Of a stretch of DNA of 64,000 nt, positions 19,970 through 29,254 are shown piece by piece. Numbering within the stretch: position 1 is the stretch's first letter; each line of letters starts with the position of its first letter. The notes under the pieces were generated by a model, which was not told the origin of the DNA, did not search any database, and saw only the letters and a program-made list of their open reading frames with translations. The stretch comes from Christensenella sp. (lineage in GTDB: Bacteria > Bacillota > Clostridia > Christensenellales > CAG-917): contig CP091723.1 of assembly GCA_022009775.1 (NCBI GenBank), positions 248,001 through 312,000 of the forward strand, in the 5' to 3' direction. The position numbers and the translations under genes are program-made.

Positions 19970-21190
19970 CAAACGTTGTTTTTGTTTTTCGTTTATTTCT
20001 TCTTTTTTGAATGTCGTATTCTTCTTTGAATACTTATAAACGGTGTTGTTTGCTTTCTTCTTTTGTTGTTGCTGACCTGCCGTCTTCACTTGCGTGGGTC
20101 TTGCTTCGTCTTCGGTTGCAACCGTGCCGACGATTTCTTCTTCGTCGTCTTTCTTGTCGTAAGTGACTGCGTGGCGTTTTGCGTATTTCTCTTTGGTCTT
20201 GTCAAAGGAGATACTCATAGTTGCCCAAAGCGGAGTTGCGAGGAAGAGTGCCGAGTAGAGACCTGCGAGCAAACCGAGAATGATCGGGACGCAGAACTCG
20301 CGGATGGTGTCGCTTCCTAAAATTGCAAGGAAGATGATGGTGACCATCGTCGTGCCGGTCGAATAAACCGTACGAGTGACGGACGCGCGAACCGCTTGAT
20401 CGCCTATGCCCTTATAGTCGATGTTCTTTTGACCTTTGAGCGGTTTTATCATTTCACGGCAACGGTCGAAGATGATGATCGTGTTGTTGATCGAGTACGC
20501 GACGATCGTGATCATTGCGGCAACGTAAGAACTGTTGATTTGAACTCTGCAGATAACCGTGAGAGCAAACATGATGACGACGTCGTGAATGAGCGCGATG
20601 ATTGCCGCGCATGCACTCGTGAACGTAAATCTAATCATGATGTACACGAGAATGAGAGCGAGAGAAACCGCAAGTGCGATGCCTGCCTTGGAGAGCAAGT
20701 CGCTTGCCGCCGTTGCACCGATGGATTCAAACGAAATGTTGTTTGCGAGCGCGATTTCGGGATACGCTTCGTCAACGGCTTTTCTTATCGCTTCGTTCAT
20801 TGCGTTGATGCTTGCATCGTCGCCGTGAACGTTTTTGTATCTGAAGATGATTGCTGTTTTGTTTGCGTCGTTTGCTTCTTGCAACTGCGAGTAACTGACA
20901 ACGACTTTTTGACCTTTGTATTCGACGTTTTCGATGACTTGCGTGATTTTCGCACGGTTCGTATCGTAGTTGTCTATTGCGTCTTGTCCGAGAGTAACCG
21001 TCAAAATCGTGCCGCCTTCGAAGTCGATACCGATGCCGACTGCGTCGGAATAACTTCCCGATTGTGCGCCGAGTGCGACGATTAGCACGATTGCCACGAT
21101 AAGAATGATTGTCGGCAAAATCGCGACGAATTTTGCATTCTTACAAACGCTGAAGTTGTTGCAAAGATTGCGGAATTTAGTTTGTTTCAT
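19949..21190 (-). CDS. secF: Protein translocase subunit SecF
   Basis: Membrane partner of SecD that uses the proton gradient to help SecYEG export. Of 413 residues, the first about 310 are the SecF core: TM1, an extracytoplasmic domain with the GIDFEGGT motif, then five helices including AYSINNTIIIFDR and the SVTRTVYSTGTTMV segment. The C-terminal about 90 residues are a charged cytoplasmic tail rich in Glu, Gln and Lys. secD lies 2 bp upstream; recJ follows after a hairpin. Confidence 0.96.
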   Translation of the reverse strand: MKQTKFRNLCNNFSVCKNAKFVAILPTIILIVAIVLIVALGAQSGSYSDAVGIGIDFEGGTILTVTLGQDAIDNYDTNRAKITQVIENVEYKGQKVVVSYSQLQEANDANKTAIIFRYKNVHGDDASINAMNEAIRKAVDEAYPEIALANNISFESIGATAASDLLSKAGIALAVSLALILVYIMIRFTFTSACAAIIALIHDVVIMFALTVICRVQINSSYVAAMITIVAYSINNTIIIFDRCREMIKPLKGQKNIDYKGIGDQAVRASVTRTVYSTGTTMVTIIFLAILGSDTIREFCVPIILGLLAGLYSALFLATPLWATMSISFDKTKEKYAKRHAVTYDKKDDEEEIVGTVATEDEARPTQVKTAGQQQQKKKANNTVYKYSKKNTTFKKEEINEKQKQRLRPHQNV

Positions 21191-21192
21191 GA

Positions 21193-22551
21193 TTACGCCT
21201 CCTTTGCAAGTTGCGCGTCAACGCCCTTGACTTCTTCTTTGTTTTCTTCAGACTCGCGTTTGAGACCGTAGAATTTCTCGTTGGTGCTATTGAGCGGCAT
21301 GAACACTTTCAAGATAAGTCTCGTGATGACAAGAGACGTAAACATAGAAAGCACGATACCGATGAAGAGCGTCACTGCAAATCCGACGATGGACGCAGAA
21401 CCGAGAACCCAAAGCACGATTGCGCCGATGAGCGTCGTGACGTTGCCGTCGATGATTGCGCCGGTCGAACGCTTGAAGCCCGTCTTGATTGCCGTCGGAA
21501 TGGGCTTGGAAGAATGTTTGTATTCGTCCTTCACTCTCTCGAAGATGACGACGTTTGCGTCGACTGCCATACCGATTGAGAGCAAAATACCCGCGATGCC
21601 CGGCAAGGTGAGTTGCACCCACGGAAGCACTGCGCAGAACCAAATGAGAAGCACGATGTAAACGCAAAGTGCAAGGTCTGCCGCGATGCCGAGTCCGCGA
21701 TACACGACTGCCATAAACACGAATATGAGCGCGATGCCGATGACGCCTGCGATAAGCGCGATGCGAATGGAGTTTTCACCGAGCGTTGCCGAGATGCTTC
21801 TCACTTCGGAGATCTGAAGCGTCACGCCAAACGTGCCCGATTGCAACTTGGTCGCGTATTCATACGCTTGTGAGTAAGTGTAACTTCCCGTGATAACTGC
21901 AGAACCGTTGGTTATTGCCGAATTGATTTTCGGAGCCATAATCTTGGTACCGCCCACGTAGATGTAAGTGCTCTTGCCGACGTTTGCGGAAGTAATTTCA
22001 GAGAATTTGGTTGCGCCTGCGGAGTTGAATTTCAATCCGATTGCGTAATTGCCGCTGTCGTCGGTGGTGACGTATGCCGTTTCAAGATGTTCGCGTCCGT
22101 TAAGGAATGCTTTTTCTTCAAGTTTCGATGTGGTGGCTTCGTTGCCGAGATCTTCGAGTGTGAAGTAGAGCGATGCCGGACGACCGACGAGTTCGAGAAC
22201 GCGTTCGGGTTCGTCAACGTCGGGGATTTCGACACGGATTGTGGTGAGACCGTCGCTGGTCGTGCCTTTCGTCACGGTCGCTTCGGTGTATCCCTTTGAC
22301 ACGAGCAAACTCTGCAAAGAACTGATCGTTCCGCTGATACGATTGTCGAGATTGTCGTATTCGTCGGGAACGACTTTGAACACGGCGGATACGCCGCCTG
22401 ACATATCCAAACCTAGTTTGATTGTCTTAGCATAGCCGGTATAATCATAGACGGTACCCGCGATCGGGAAAGACACGACCGCAAACACTGCCATAAGGAT
22501 TATGAAGATACTCACTATGCACAAGACGACTATTGACTTCTTTTTGTTCAC
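21193..22551 (-). CDS. secD: Protein translocase subunit SecD
   Basis: Large-periplasmic-domain partner of SecF in Sec-dependent export. The 452 residues hold TM1, the KLGLDMSGGVSAVF motif, the P1 domain, and five C-terminal helices with GIAGILLSIGMAVDANVVIFERVKDE and FKRSTGAIIDGNVTTLI. It is intact and somewhat short for SecD, as in other Firmicutes with split SecDF. It is the first gene of secD-secF-recJ and is transcribed from a near-consensus promoter. Confidence 0.96.
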   Translation of the reverse strand: MNKKKSIVVLCIVSIFIILMAVFAVVSFPIAGTVYDYTGYAKTIKLGLDMSGGVSAVFKVVPDEYDNLDNRISGTISSLQSLLVSKGYTEATVTKGTTSDGLTTIRVEIPDVDEPERVLELVGRPASLYFTLEDLGNEATTSKLEEKAFLNGREHLETAYVTTDDSGNYAIGLKFNSAGATKFSEITSANVGKSTYIYVGGTKIMAPKINSAITNGSAVITGSYTYSQAYEYATKLQSGTFGVTLQISEVRSISATLGENSIRIALIAGVIGIALIFVFMAVVYRGLGIAADLALCVYIVLLIWFCAVLPWVQLTLPGIAGILLSIGMAVDANVVIFERVKDEYKHSSKPIPTAIKTGFKRSTGAIIDGNVTTLIGAIVLWVLGSASIVGFAVTLFIGIVLSMFTSLVITRLILKVFMPLNSTNEKFYGLKRESEENKEEVKGVDAQLAKEA

Positions 22552-22583
22552 AGGATTATTCCTCCATATAGTAAAACATAAAT

Positions 22584-22612
22584 ATTATAACTACAATGAT
22601 TATATTAGTCAA
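22584..22612 (-). promoter_or_regulatory. Sigma-A promoter of secD-secF-recJ
   Basis: TTGACT (22607-22612), 17-bp spacer, TATAAT (22584-22589), minus strand. The leader to the secD start is about 26 nt. Confidence 0.8.
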
Positions 22613-22708
22613 GAAAATAGAGAGTTATAAAATCAAATTTAACCCTAAATATCACGATTTTTTTTGCGTATCGGGCATATACGACGTTTCAAAGTCATAA
22701 TTTGTGGT

Positions 22709-23098
22709 ATGGAAAAAACGAAAAACATAAAAGCAGACGTCGTAGACGTGCTAAAAACCGTGCTGTTTTCAACCTTAATATCTCTCGGTCTCGTGCTGAT
22801 ATTCGCAATAATCGTGCGCTTTGCGTCCGTGCCGAACAAGATCATTCTCCCCGTAAACATTGCAATCAAAATTCTGTCCGTGTTCGTCGGCGTTCTGATA
22901 AGTTTCAAAAACGCGCAAAACGGACTTCTCAAAGGCGCGATTTCGGGGCTGTTGTACATGCTATTCACGTTTCTTATCTTCTCCGCTCTTACGGGCTTCA
23001 AAGACGTGAAATTCAGTTGGATAGACCTTGTCACCTTGCCGATTGCAGGGGCGATTTCGGGAATACTGGCTGTAAACGTCAAAGCACGCAAAAACTGA
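22709..23098 (+). CDS. TIGR04086-type small membrane protein
   Basis: A 129-residue protein with four predicted membrane helices (VLFSTLISLGLVLIFAII; ILSVFVGVLISF; ISGLLYMLFTFLIFSAL; LVTLPIAGAISGILAV), a pattern matching the uncharacterised TIGR04086 family of Clostridia often found next to yajC and secDF. I start at the ATG at 22709; an in-frame ATG at 22664 adds charged residues unlike the family. A -10-like CATAAT (22696-22701) would put +1 at the ATG, but no -35 is evident. Function unknown. Confidence 0.7.
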   Translation: MEKTKNIKADVVDVLKTVLFSTLISLGLVLIFAIIVRFASVPNKIILPVNIAIKILSVFVGVLISFKNAQNGLLKGAISGLLYMLFTFLIFSALTGFKDVKFSWIDLVTLPIAGAISGILAVNVKARKN

Positions 23099-23565
23099 GT
23101 ATAAGAATAATCGCGGCATTTTGCGCGCGATTTTCTTTCCCTACAACTGGTACTTGTCGAGTATTTTAATGCAACATTACCCCTTCCCTTCGGGCTTTCC
23201 CCTATTGCAAAAATAATGACATTTCTCTATCAAAAAAACATCGTTTGCAAAAGGGTAACTCGGCACTCACATAGATATGTATCGTTCACTCGTTATGCCA
23301 CTGCGCTTTGTGCGCCAGGCAGTAGCCAACAATACGGCGCAGTCGCTTGTACTTCACACACAAGGGTTCCCGCGCGTCAAAAACAAGCGAACTTGTGTTT
23401 GAGTTATAAGATGAAAGAGCAGTTTTTTTGCGCGTGGGATAAAGGAACACCAAGACCAAAATGCAAACGGTTGTATCTTGTTGCAATCGTTGCAATAGGG
23501 CTTGTGTGTGACGTAAGTTCGGCGCTCAAAGGCTCGCCGCCTTGCAGCTCGAAATTCCGTCTCTA
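23099..23565. repeat. Diverged non-coding repeat R1
   Basis: This stretch between the small membrane protein and yajC shows no credible coding sequence. From about 23165 it resembles 27865-28125 (R2) in ordered blocks: TTTAATGCAAC, a CCCCTT/TTTCCCTAT block, TATGCCACT, GGCAG-N4-CAACAA, CTTGTACTT and GCTCGCCGCC. R1 has about 120 bp that R2 lacks. It looks like a decayed dispersed repeat. Confidence 0.5.
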
Positions 23566-23569
23566 TAAC

Positions 23570-23607
23570 AAAACGTTCGGTTTGAAAACTCAAACCGAAC
23601 GTTTTTT
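23570..23607. terminator. Bidirectional terminator before yajC 3' end
   Basis: A 16-bp stem of AAAACGTTCGGTTTGA (23570-23585) with its complement (23590-23605), loop AAAC, flanked by T runs on both strands. It separates the plus-strand membrane gene from minus-strand yajC. Confidence 0.85.
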
Positions 23608-23623
23608 ATTGTTTGCGTGAAAA

Positions 23624-24115
23624 TTATTTGTCTTCTTCCACTTCACCGCTCACGGCTTTGTCGCAAGCGTCTTTGTCTTTGCACTCGTCGCAGTTGCTGT
23701 CGCAAGCGGGTGCTTCCGCTGCGGGAGCTTCTTCTTGAGCAGGTTCTGCTGCCGGTGCCGCCTCAACGGGTGCTGCGACTTTTTCAAGAACATAGCCGAC
23801 TGCTTTCTTGTCGATGACAATGAGAGTGGGGTTTGCGTCCGTGCCGACGTTGATGATGAGAGTGTTGTCGGAGTTGACTTGCGTAATCTTGCCGACCATG
23901 CCGCCGACGGTCATAAGTTTCGTGCCGACGCAAAGGCTATTCATCATGTTTTGTTGTTCTTTTTGACGTTTCTTTTGGGGGATGATCGTCAAGACAATCA
24001 TGAGAACGAGCACAACGCCGATGACAACGTACATAACCCAGCTCGGAATTTTGGATTGAGTGGTCGTACCTGCACCTGCGCCGCTTTCTGCCAATATTTG
24101 AAGAATGTTGAACAT
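23624..24115 (-). CDS. yajC: Preprotein translocase subunit YajC
   Basis: Single-pass membrane protein associated with SecDF. A short extracytoplasmic N-terminus is followed by one TM (SWVMYVVIGVVLVLMIVL, near 25-45), then the YajC core with KQQ/NMMNSLCVGTKLMTVGGMVGKI. After the core a tail of about 60 residues is rich in Ala, Pro and Glu and ends with a cysteine cluster (CDSNCDECKDKDACDK). That tail is not part of the standard about 90-110-residue YajC. It has its own promoter. Confidence 0.93.
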   Translation of the reverse strand: MFNILQILAESGAGAGTTTQSKIPSWVMYVVIGVVLVLMIVLTIIPQKKRQKEQQNMMNSLCVGTKLMTVGGMVGKITQVNSDNTLIINVGTDANPTLIVIDKKAVGYVLEKVAAPVEAAPAAEPAQEEAPAAEAPACDSNCDECKDKDACDKAVSGEVEEDK

Positions 24116-24163
24116 AGTATCTCCTTGTTTCGCTATTTTGCGATTTTAGATTTATCTTGTTAA

Positions 24164-24192
24164 ATCATACACGATGTCTAAAAGTTTTGCAA
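24164..24192 (-). promoter_or_regulatory. Sigma-A promoter of yajC
   Basis: TTGCAA (24187-24192), 17-bp spacer, TATGAT (24164-24169), minus strand. Predicted leader about 42 nt. Confidence 0.7.
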
Positions 24193-24301
24193 CACATTTT
24201 AAGATTTTTGTCCGATTATTAAAGTGTTTTAATATAATAATCGGTGGCAAAAGAGCAAAACTTTTCCGTCTCCGCGCGATTTTTGTCTATATCAAATTCC
24301 A

Positions 24302-25405
24302 TCAGCCGATATATTGAGCCATAAATTCTTTGCGGAATTCGTCGTATCGGTCTTCCATAATCGCTTGCCTGATGTCTGCCGCAAGTCTTTCAAGGAAGCG
24401 GATATTGTGGATTGACAAAAGACGTCCGCCCATAATTTCGTCGCTCTTGATAAGGTGACGGATATACGCTCTGGTGTAGTTTTTGCACGCATAACAGTCG
24501 CAATCGGGGTCGATTGGCGTAAAATCTTCCGCATACGGTGCGTTGCGAATGGTCATAAAACCTTCCTTGACCATGGCCGTGCCGTTGCGCGCAATACGCG
24601 TGGGCAATACGCAGTCAAACATATCTATTCCGCGAGCCACGCCTTCGACGATATAATCCGCCGTGCCGACGCCCATGAGATAGTGCGGTTGATCTTTTGG
24701 CAAATACGGATAAAGCACGTCAAGCATTTCGTACATCTTCTCTGCCGTTTCGCCAACGCTAAGACCGCCTATCGCAACGCCGCATTTTGCATACGGAACG
24801 GTGCGTTGCGCACTCTCTTTTCTCAAATCGGCATACATATTGCCTTGAATTATCGGAAACAGCGTTTGATGCGGTTTGAGTTCGACTTTCGAGCATCTAT
24901 CCAACCATTTCAGCGTGCGTTCCATAGCGTCGCGAGCCTTGTCGTGAGTAATATCGGGCGGCGTGCATTCGTCAAAAGCCATAACGATGTCGCTGCCGAG
25001 TGCTTTCTGCACTTCCATAGACTTTTCGGGCGAGAAAAAGTGCTTGCTTCCGTCGATAAAACTGTTGAATTCCGCTCCGTCGTCGGTTATTTTTCTAAGC
25101 GAAGAAAGCGAGAACACCTGAAATCCGCCGCTGTCCGTCAAGATTGCACCGTCCCAGTTCATAAACTTGTGCAAGCCGCCCGCCTTTTCGATAAGCTCGT
25201 GTCCCGGGCGCAAATACAAGTGATAGGTGTTGGACAGCAAAATCTGCGCTCCTGTGCCGTGCACTTCTTCAGGGGAGAGTCCCTTCACCGTCGCTTTCGT
25301 TCCGACGGGCATAAAACACGGGGTGTCGATAACGCCGTGCTCGGTGTAGAGCTTTCCCACTCTCGCACCGGTCTTTTTGTCTTCGTGAATAACTTCAAAT
25401 CTCAT
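24302..25405 (-). CDS. tgt: tRNA-guanine transglycosylase
   Basis: Exchanges guanine 34 of GUN-anticodon tRNAs for the queuosine precursor preQ1. The catalytic motifs are ILTDSGGFQVFSL near residue 90 and VLPTRIARNG near 265. The zinc site is formed by CDCYACKNYTRAYIRHL and the later histidine of SIHN. The 367 residues are typical. queA lies 89 bp upstream, so the two queuosine genes are probably one operon. tRNA-His in this window is a natural substrate. Confidence 0.96.
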   Translation of the reverse strand: MRFEVIHEDKKTGARVGKLYTEHGVIDTPCFMPVGTKATVKGLSPEEVHGTGAQILLSNTYHLYLRPGHELIEKAGGLHKFMNWDGAILTDSGGFQVFSLSSLRKITDDGAEFNSFIDGSKHFFSPEKSMEVQKALGSDIVMAFDECTPPDITHDKARDAMERTLKWLDRCSKVELKPHQTLFPIIQGNMYADLRKESAQRTVPYAKCGVAIGGLSVGETAEKMYEMLDVLYPYLPKDQPHYLMGVGTADYIVEGVARGIDMFDCVLPTRIARNGTAMVKEGFMTIRNAPYAEDFTPIDPDCDCYACKNYTRAYIRHLIKSDEIMGGRLLSIHNIRFLERLAADIRQAIMEDRYDEFRKEFMAQYIG

Positions 25406-25494
25406 TTTTGTTCCTTAATATCGGTTGTTTTTTATGTTTGTATTCTCGGTAGCAAAGGAATGTTGATATGTGGTTTGCGACTTTTCAAGTGTGT

Positions 25495-26547
25495 TTAATT
25501 GAAAAAACATGCGTCGCCGAACGAGAAGAATCTGTATCTTTCCTTCACCGCTTCGTTGTATATTTCAAGCGTCTTTTCTCTGCCCACAAGCGCGGATACA
25601 AGCATAATCAACGTGCTTTCGGGCAAGTGGAAGTTGGTGATGAGTGCTTTGACGCACTTGAACTTGTAGCCGGGATATATGAAGATGCTCGTGTCGCCTT
25701 TCTGCGCACGGACGTATCCGTTTTCGTCTGCCACCGTTTCCAACGTACGCACGCTTGTCGTTCCCACGCAAATAACTCTGCGCCCTTCCCTTGTGGCTTT
25801 GTTTATCTTTTCGGCGTTTTCTTCGTCGATTTCGTAATACTCGGTGTGCATCTCGTGGTCGAGAATATTCTCTTCCTTTACGGGACGGAACGTGCCGAGT
25901 CCTATATGCAAAAGCACCGTTGCAAACTCAACTCCCATGTCTTTGAGTTTCTGAATAAGTTCGGGCGTGAAATGCAATCCCGCAGTCGGAGCGGCGGCAG
26001 AACCTTCGATTTTGCTATACACCGTCTGATAGCGTTCTTTATCCGCGAGTTTTTCCTTGATGTACGGCGGAAGCGGCATATTGCCCACTCTGTCGAGAAT
26101 GTCTTCGAATACGCCGTCGAATTTGAACTCAATCGTTCTTGCGCCGTAGTCGCCTATCTCGGTGACAACCGCAGAAAGTTCGTCACAGAAATGAATGACA
26201 GAACCGAGACGCGCCTTGCGTGCAGGCTTCATTATGGTCTCCCAATGCGTGTAGTCTTTGCGTTTCAAAAGCAAGACTTCGAGCACGCTTTCGTGATTTT
26301 CGATATGACCGAAAATACGCGCGGGAATAACTCTCGTGTTGTTGACAACGAGCAAGTCGCCCTTCTTCAAAAAGGACGGCAAATCGTAAAAATGTTTGTG
26401 TTGCACTGTATCGGTGGCACGATCGTAGACGAGAAGTCTCGAATGGTCGCGCGGATCGATAGGCGTTTGAGCAATCAACTCTTCGGGCAAATCGTAATAG
26501 AAATCGTGCGTCGTAAGAGTGGTTGCGTTTTTGTCGTTTTCTTGCAT
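25495..26547 (-). CDS. queA: S-adenosylmethionine:tRNA ribosyltransferase-isomerase
   Basis: Makes epoxyqueuosine by transferring the ribosyl part of SAM to preQ1-tRNA. The 350 residues start with the typical FYYDLPEELIAQTPI and contain NNTRVIPARIFG, PLPPYIKE, AAPTAGLHFTPELI, VLLHIGLGTFRPV and THWETIMKPARKARLG. No defect is visible. It lies between ruvB and tgt. Confidence 0.96.
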   Translation of the reverse strand: MQENDKNATTLTTHDFYYDLPEELIAQTPIDPRDHSRLLVYDRATDTVQHKHFYDLPSFLKKGDLLVVNNTRVIPARIFGHIENHESVLEVLLLKRKDYTHWETIMKPARKARLGSVIHFCDELSAVVTEIGDYGARTIEFKFDGVFEDILDRVGNMPLPPYIKEKLADKERYQTVYSKIEGSAAAPTAGLHFTPELIQKLKDMGVEFATVLLHIGLGTFRPVKEENILDHEMHTEYYEIDEENAEKINKATREGRRVICVGTTSVRTLETVADENGYVRAQKGDTSIFIYPGYKFKCVKALITNFHLPESTLIMLVSALVGREKTLEIYNEAVKERYRFFSFGDACFFN

Positions 26548-26612
26548 AATCAGTGTTTTATCCGTTGATTTTCACCGTATGAACGGCGTTTTACGTTTTT
26601 GTTTCGTTTTCT

Positions 26613-27654
26613 TTATTCTTGTGTGTACGCACGTCCTAGATGGTCGTAAGCGTTCTTCGTGCAGACTCTTCCGCGCGGTGTGCGAGAAATAAATCCGAGT
26701 TGAATAAGGAAAGGCTCGACGACGTCTTCGATTGTTGACGCTTCTTCGCCTGTTGCCGCCGCAAGCGTATCGAGTCCGACAGGGCCACCGCCGAATTTGT
26801 CTATTATCGCTTCTATGACCGTGCGGTCGGTGACGTCGAGTCCCAGTTCGTCAACGTCCATAAGCGTGAGTGCCTTTTGAGTTATTGCGAGATTTATGCC
26901 GTCAAGTTTTTCATATTCGGCAAAGTCTCTGACGCGTCTGAGCAGTCTGTTTGCGATACGCGGAGTGCCGCGCGAACGTTTTGCGAGTTCGAGAGCCGCC
27001 TGCTCGTCGATGCCTATTCCAAGTATCTTTGCAGAACGTGCGATTATACGTTTCAACTGTTCGTCGGTGTACATTTCAAGTCTCAAAGACATGCCGAAAC
27101 GGTCGCGCAACGGGCTTGACAACATACCTGCTCTCGTGGTTGCGCCTATAAGCGTAAAGTGTTTGAGCGGTATGCGAATGCTTCTTGCCATAGGTCCCGT
27201 GCCGTTGACAAGGTCGAGCGAAAAGTCTTCCATTGCAGGATACAGCACTTCTTCGATGTTGCGATTGAGTCTGTGAATTTCGTCAATGAAAAGCACATCG
27301 CCTTTTTCAAGGTTAGTAAGAATCGAAGCAAGATCTGCCGCTTTTTTCGATTGCAGGGCCGCTCGTCACTCTGATTTGCGCGCCGAGTTCACTTGCAATG
27401 ACGTGTGCAAGCGTGGTTTTGCCAAGACCGGGCGGGCCGTAGAGCAACACGTGATCGAGCGCGTCGTTTCTCGCCTTTGCGGCGGATATGAAGACTTCGA
27501 GATTTTTCTTTATCTTCTCCTGACCGACGTATTCGTCCATACTGTGCGGACGAAGGCTGTTTTCTTGTTCGTCGTCTTCGATTGTGAGCGAGCTCACCAC
27601 CCTGTTTGCGACGTCAAAGTCCTGATTTTCTTTTGTGAATTGAGATTTGATCAT
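26613..27654 (-). CDS. ruvB: Holliday junction branch migration ATPase RuvB (frameshifted)
   Basis: RuvB is the AAA+ hexameric motor that drives branch migration with RuvA. The N-terminal piece has Walker A GPPGLGKTT; the C-terminal piece has Walker B LFIDEIHRL, the sensor ATTRAG and the winged-helix end (EDVVEPFLIQLGFISRTPRGR). The frame breaks at the T6 run 27342-27347; five T give GPAIEKAADLASILTNLEKGDVL in two overlapping views. The restored length is 346 residues, normal. ruvB is separated from ruvA-ruvC by a 478-bp repeat-bearing gap. Confidence 0.93.
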
Positions 27655-27736
27655 ATATCACCTTTTGGTGTTGATATTTTTGCCGAACGTTTGTTAGATG
27701 AGTTGCACTTCGTTTAGTCGTAAGTACGCTCCGAAT

Positions 27737-27835
27737 AAGTTTTTGTTTCGGGCGCAAACAAAAAACTTTGTCATCCTGAGCGAAAAGGATCTCGTGGAAA
27801 CGAAACTACCAACTTTTTGCGCCCGATAAGTTTTT
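27737..27835. repeat. Inverted-repeat element E6
   Basis: CGGGCGCAAA (27749-27758) pairs with TTTGCGCCCG (27816-27825), enclosing about 57 bp that includes GTCATCCTGAGCG and GGATCTC. Similar phrases occur, as I recall, in intergenic repeats of many bacteria. Together with R2 it fills the 478-bp gap between ruvB and ruvA. Confidence 0.5.
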
Positions 27836-27843
27836 TTGTTCAC

Positions 27844-28125
27844 GTCTCTACAAGGGGTGGGTGTTTTAGACTTTAATGCAACTTTCCCCTTTCCTCAGGT
27901 GTTTTCCCTATCATCGTTCCCCCTTGCAAGGGAACCCACGGTGACCGCGTGGCGGGGGACAACACTCGGTCGAGACATAACTTGCGCCATTTCTCTTATT
28001 ATGCCACTTCGCCTGCGTGGCAGCTACGCAACAAGATTCCACGCATTCTTGTACTTTTCGTCAAGTCCGACGCTCGATTTGCTCGCCGCCGTTGCGGCTC
28101 GTGTTCCGTCTTCGAAATTGCACAT
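27844..28125. repeat. Diverged non-coding repeat R2
   Basis: Second copy of the R1 repeat, sharing its blocks in the same order. It also contains a GC-rich palindromic stretch (CCCCCTTGCAAGGG, then CCACGGTGACCGCGTGGCGGGGG in part). No reading frame in it shows a recognisable protein. Confidence 0.5.
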
Positions 28126-28132
28126 TATAGCG

Positions 28133-28717
28133 TCATTTGCTCAAATTCTGAAGACATCTGCGAATGATCTCTTCTGTGCCGTGGCACACTTTGCTTGCTT
28201 CCGTTGCCATACGCACCGCGTCCGTCTTGGACAAGCCGAGACTTTCGAGTGCGAACACGGCGTCGGCAATGTCTTCGCCCGTGATTGCGTCTTGGTGGTC
28301 ATTGAAGAGAGTGATGTCATCCGCAACCTGTTCGCGAAGGCTGAGTATGATAAGTTCCGCCGTCTTTTTGCCGAGTCCTTTTATCTTGCAAAGCGTCTTT
28401 GAATCTCCGCTTGCGATGGCGACGGTGAGCGTTTTAAGATCGTATCCGCCGAGAATCTGCATTGCGAGCTTCGGGCCGATGCCGCTTATGTCAATTAGGC
28501 GCATGAAAAGTTTTTTCTCTTCAAGACGTGAAAAGCCGTAAAGGGACATCTCGTCTTCTCTCACGTAAAGATAGGTGTAAATCTTGACGATTTCTCCCAT
28601 ATCGACGTCCATAAGCGTGTTGCCGCTCACGCCGATTTCATAACCTATGCCGTTGTTGTCAACGACAATTGCGGTGAGTGTCTTGTCTACGATTTTGCCT
28701 TGAATGTAGTTGTACAT
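28133..28717 (-). CDS. ruvA: Holliday junction DNA helicase subunit RuvA
   Basis: Tetrameric junction-binding partner of RuvB. The 194 residues contain the N-terminal OB fold (MYNYIQGKIVDKTLTAIVVD), two helix-hairpin-helix motifs (ISGIGPKLAMQILGG; IKGLGKKTAELI) and the C-terminal RuvB-binding helix bundle (DAVFALESLGLSKTDAVRMA). It is intact and lies 39 bp after ruvC. Confidence 0.95.
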   Translation of the reverse strand: MYNYIQGKIVDKTLTAIVVDNNGIGYEIGVSGNTLMDVDMGEIVKIYTYLYVREDEMSLYGFSRLEEKKLFMRLIDISGIGPKLAMQILGGYDLKTLTVAIASGDSKTLCKIKGLGKKTAELIILSLREQVADDITLFNDHQDAITGEDIADAVFALESLGLSKTDAVRMATEASKVCHGTEEIIRRCLQNLSK

Positions 28718-28756
28718 GTCTGCTCCTGAATTGGTTTTATCTTGCTATATTTGTCT

Positions 28757-29254
28757 TTACAGAACGCGGAAATTGTTGAGCATACGGCTGGTGCATGCGT
28801 GGCATATCGCAACCGCAAGCGCGTCTGCGGCATCGTCGGGGCGCGGAACGCTCTTTAAGCGCAGCAAAGCCTGAACCATGTGTTGCATCTGGATTTTGTC
28901 CGCTCCTCCGTAGCCCGTCACCGCCTGTTTTATCTGATTCGGCGTGTACTCGTACACTTCCGAGCCTAGTTTCTTCACTGCAGTGAGCAATATGACTCCC
29001 CGTGCCTCGGCAACGGGTATGCCGGTGGTGACGTTCTTTGTAAAGAACAACTCTTCGATTGAGATATTGTCGGGCTTATACGTGTCGATAAGTTCCACAA
29101 CGCCGTCTTCGAGTTGCATCAATCTTTCGGGCAAAGTGCATTCTTTGGGCGTGGTGACCACTCCGTAGTCAATCACGGAGTAGTTCCCTTTCACGGAGTT
29201 TATAACGCCGTAACCCATAGTCGCAAGACCTGGGTCAATGCCGAGAATTATCAT
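28757..29254 (-). CDS. ruvC: Holliday junction resolvase RuvC
   Basis: Endonuclease that cuts Holliday junctions. The 165 residues show the acidic residues of the RNase H fold: D7 in ILGIDPGLA, a glutamate in IEELFF, and the pair in DDAADALAVAI. The GYGGADKIQMQHMV segment is typical. Its ATG overlaps the TGA of the upstream ABC ATPase gene, so translation is probably coupled. Confidence 0.95.
   Translation of the reverse strand: MIILGIDPGLATMGYGVINSVKGNYSVIDYGVVTTPKECTLPERLMQLEDGVVELIDTYKPDNISIEELFFTKNVTTGIPVAEARGVILLTAVKKLGSEVYEYTPNQIKQAVTGYGGADKIQMQHMVQALLRLKSVPRPDDAADALAVAICHACTSRMLNNFRVL

Noticed and set aside
23216..23620. Protein-coding frame within repeat R1
   Set aside because: The longest frame has no family resemblance, and its sequence is shared only as broken blocks with R2.
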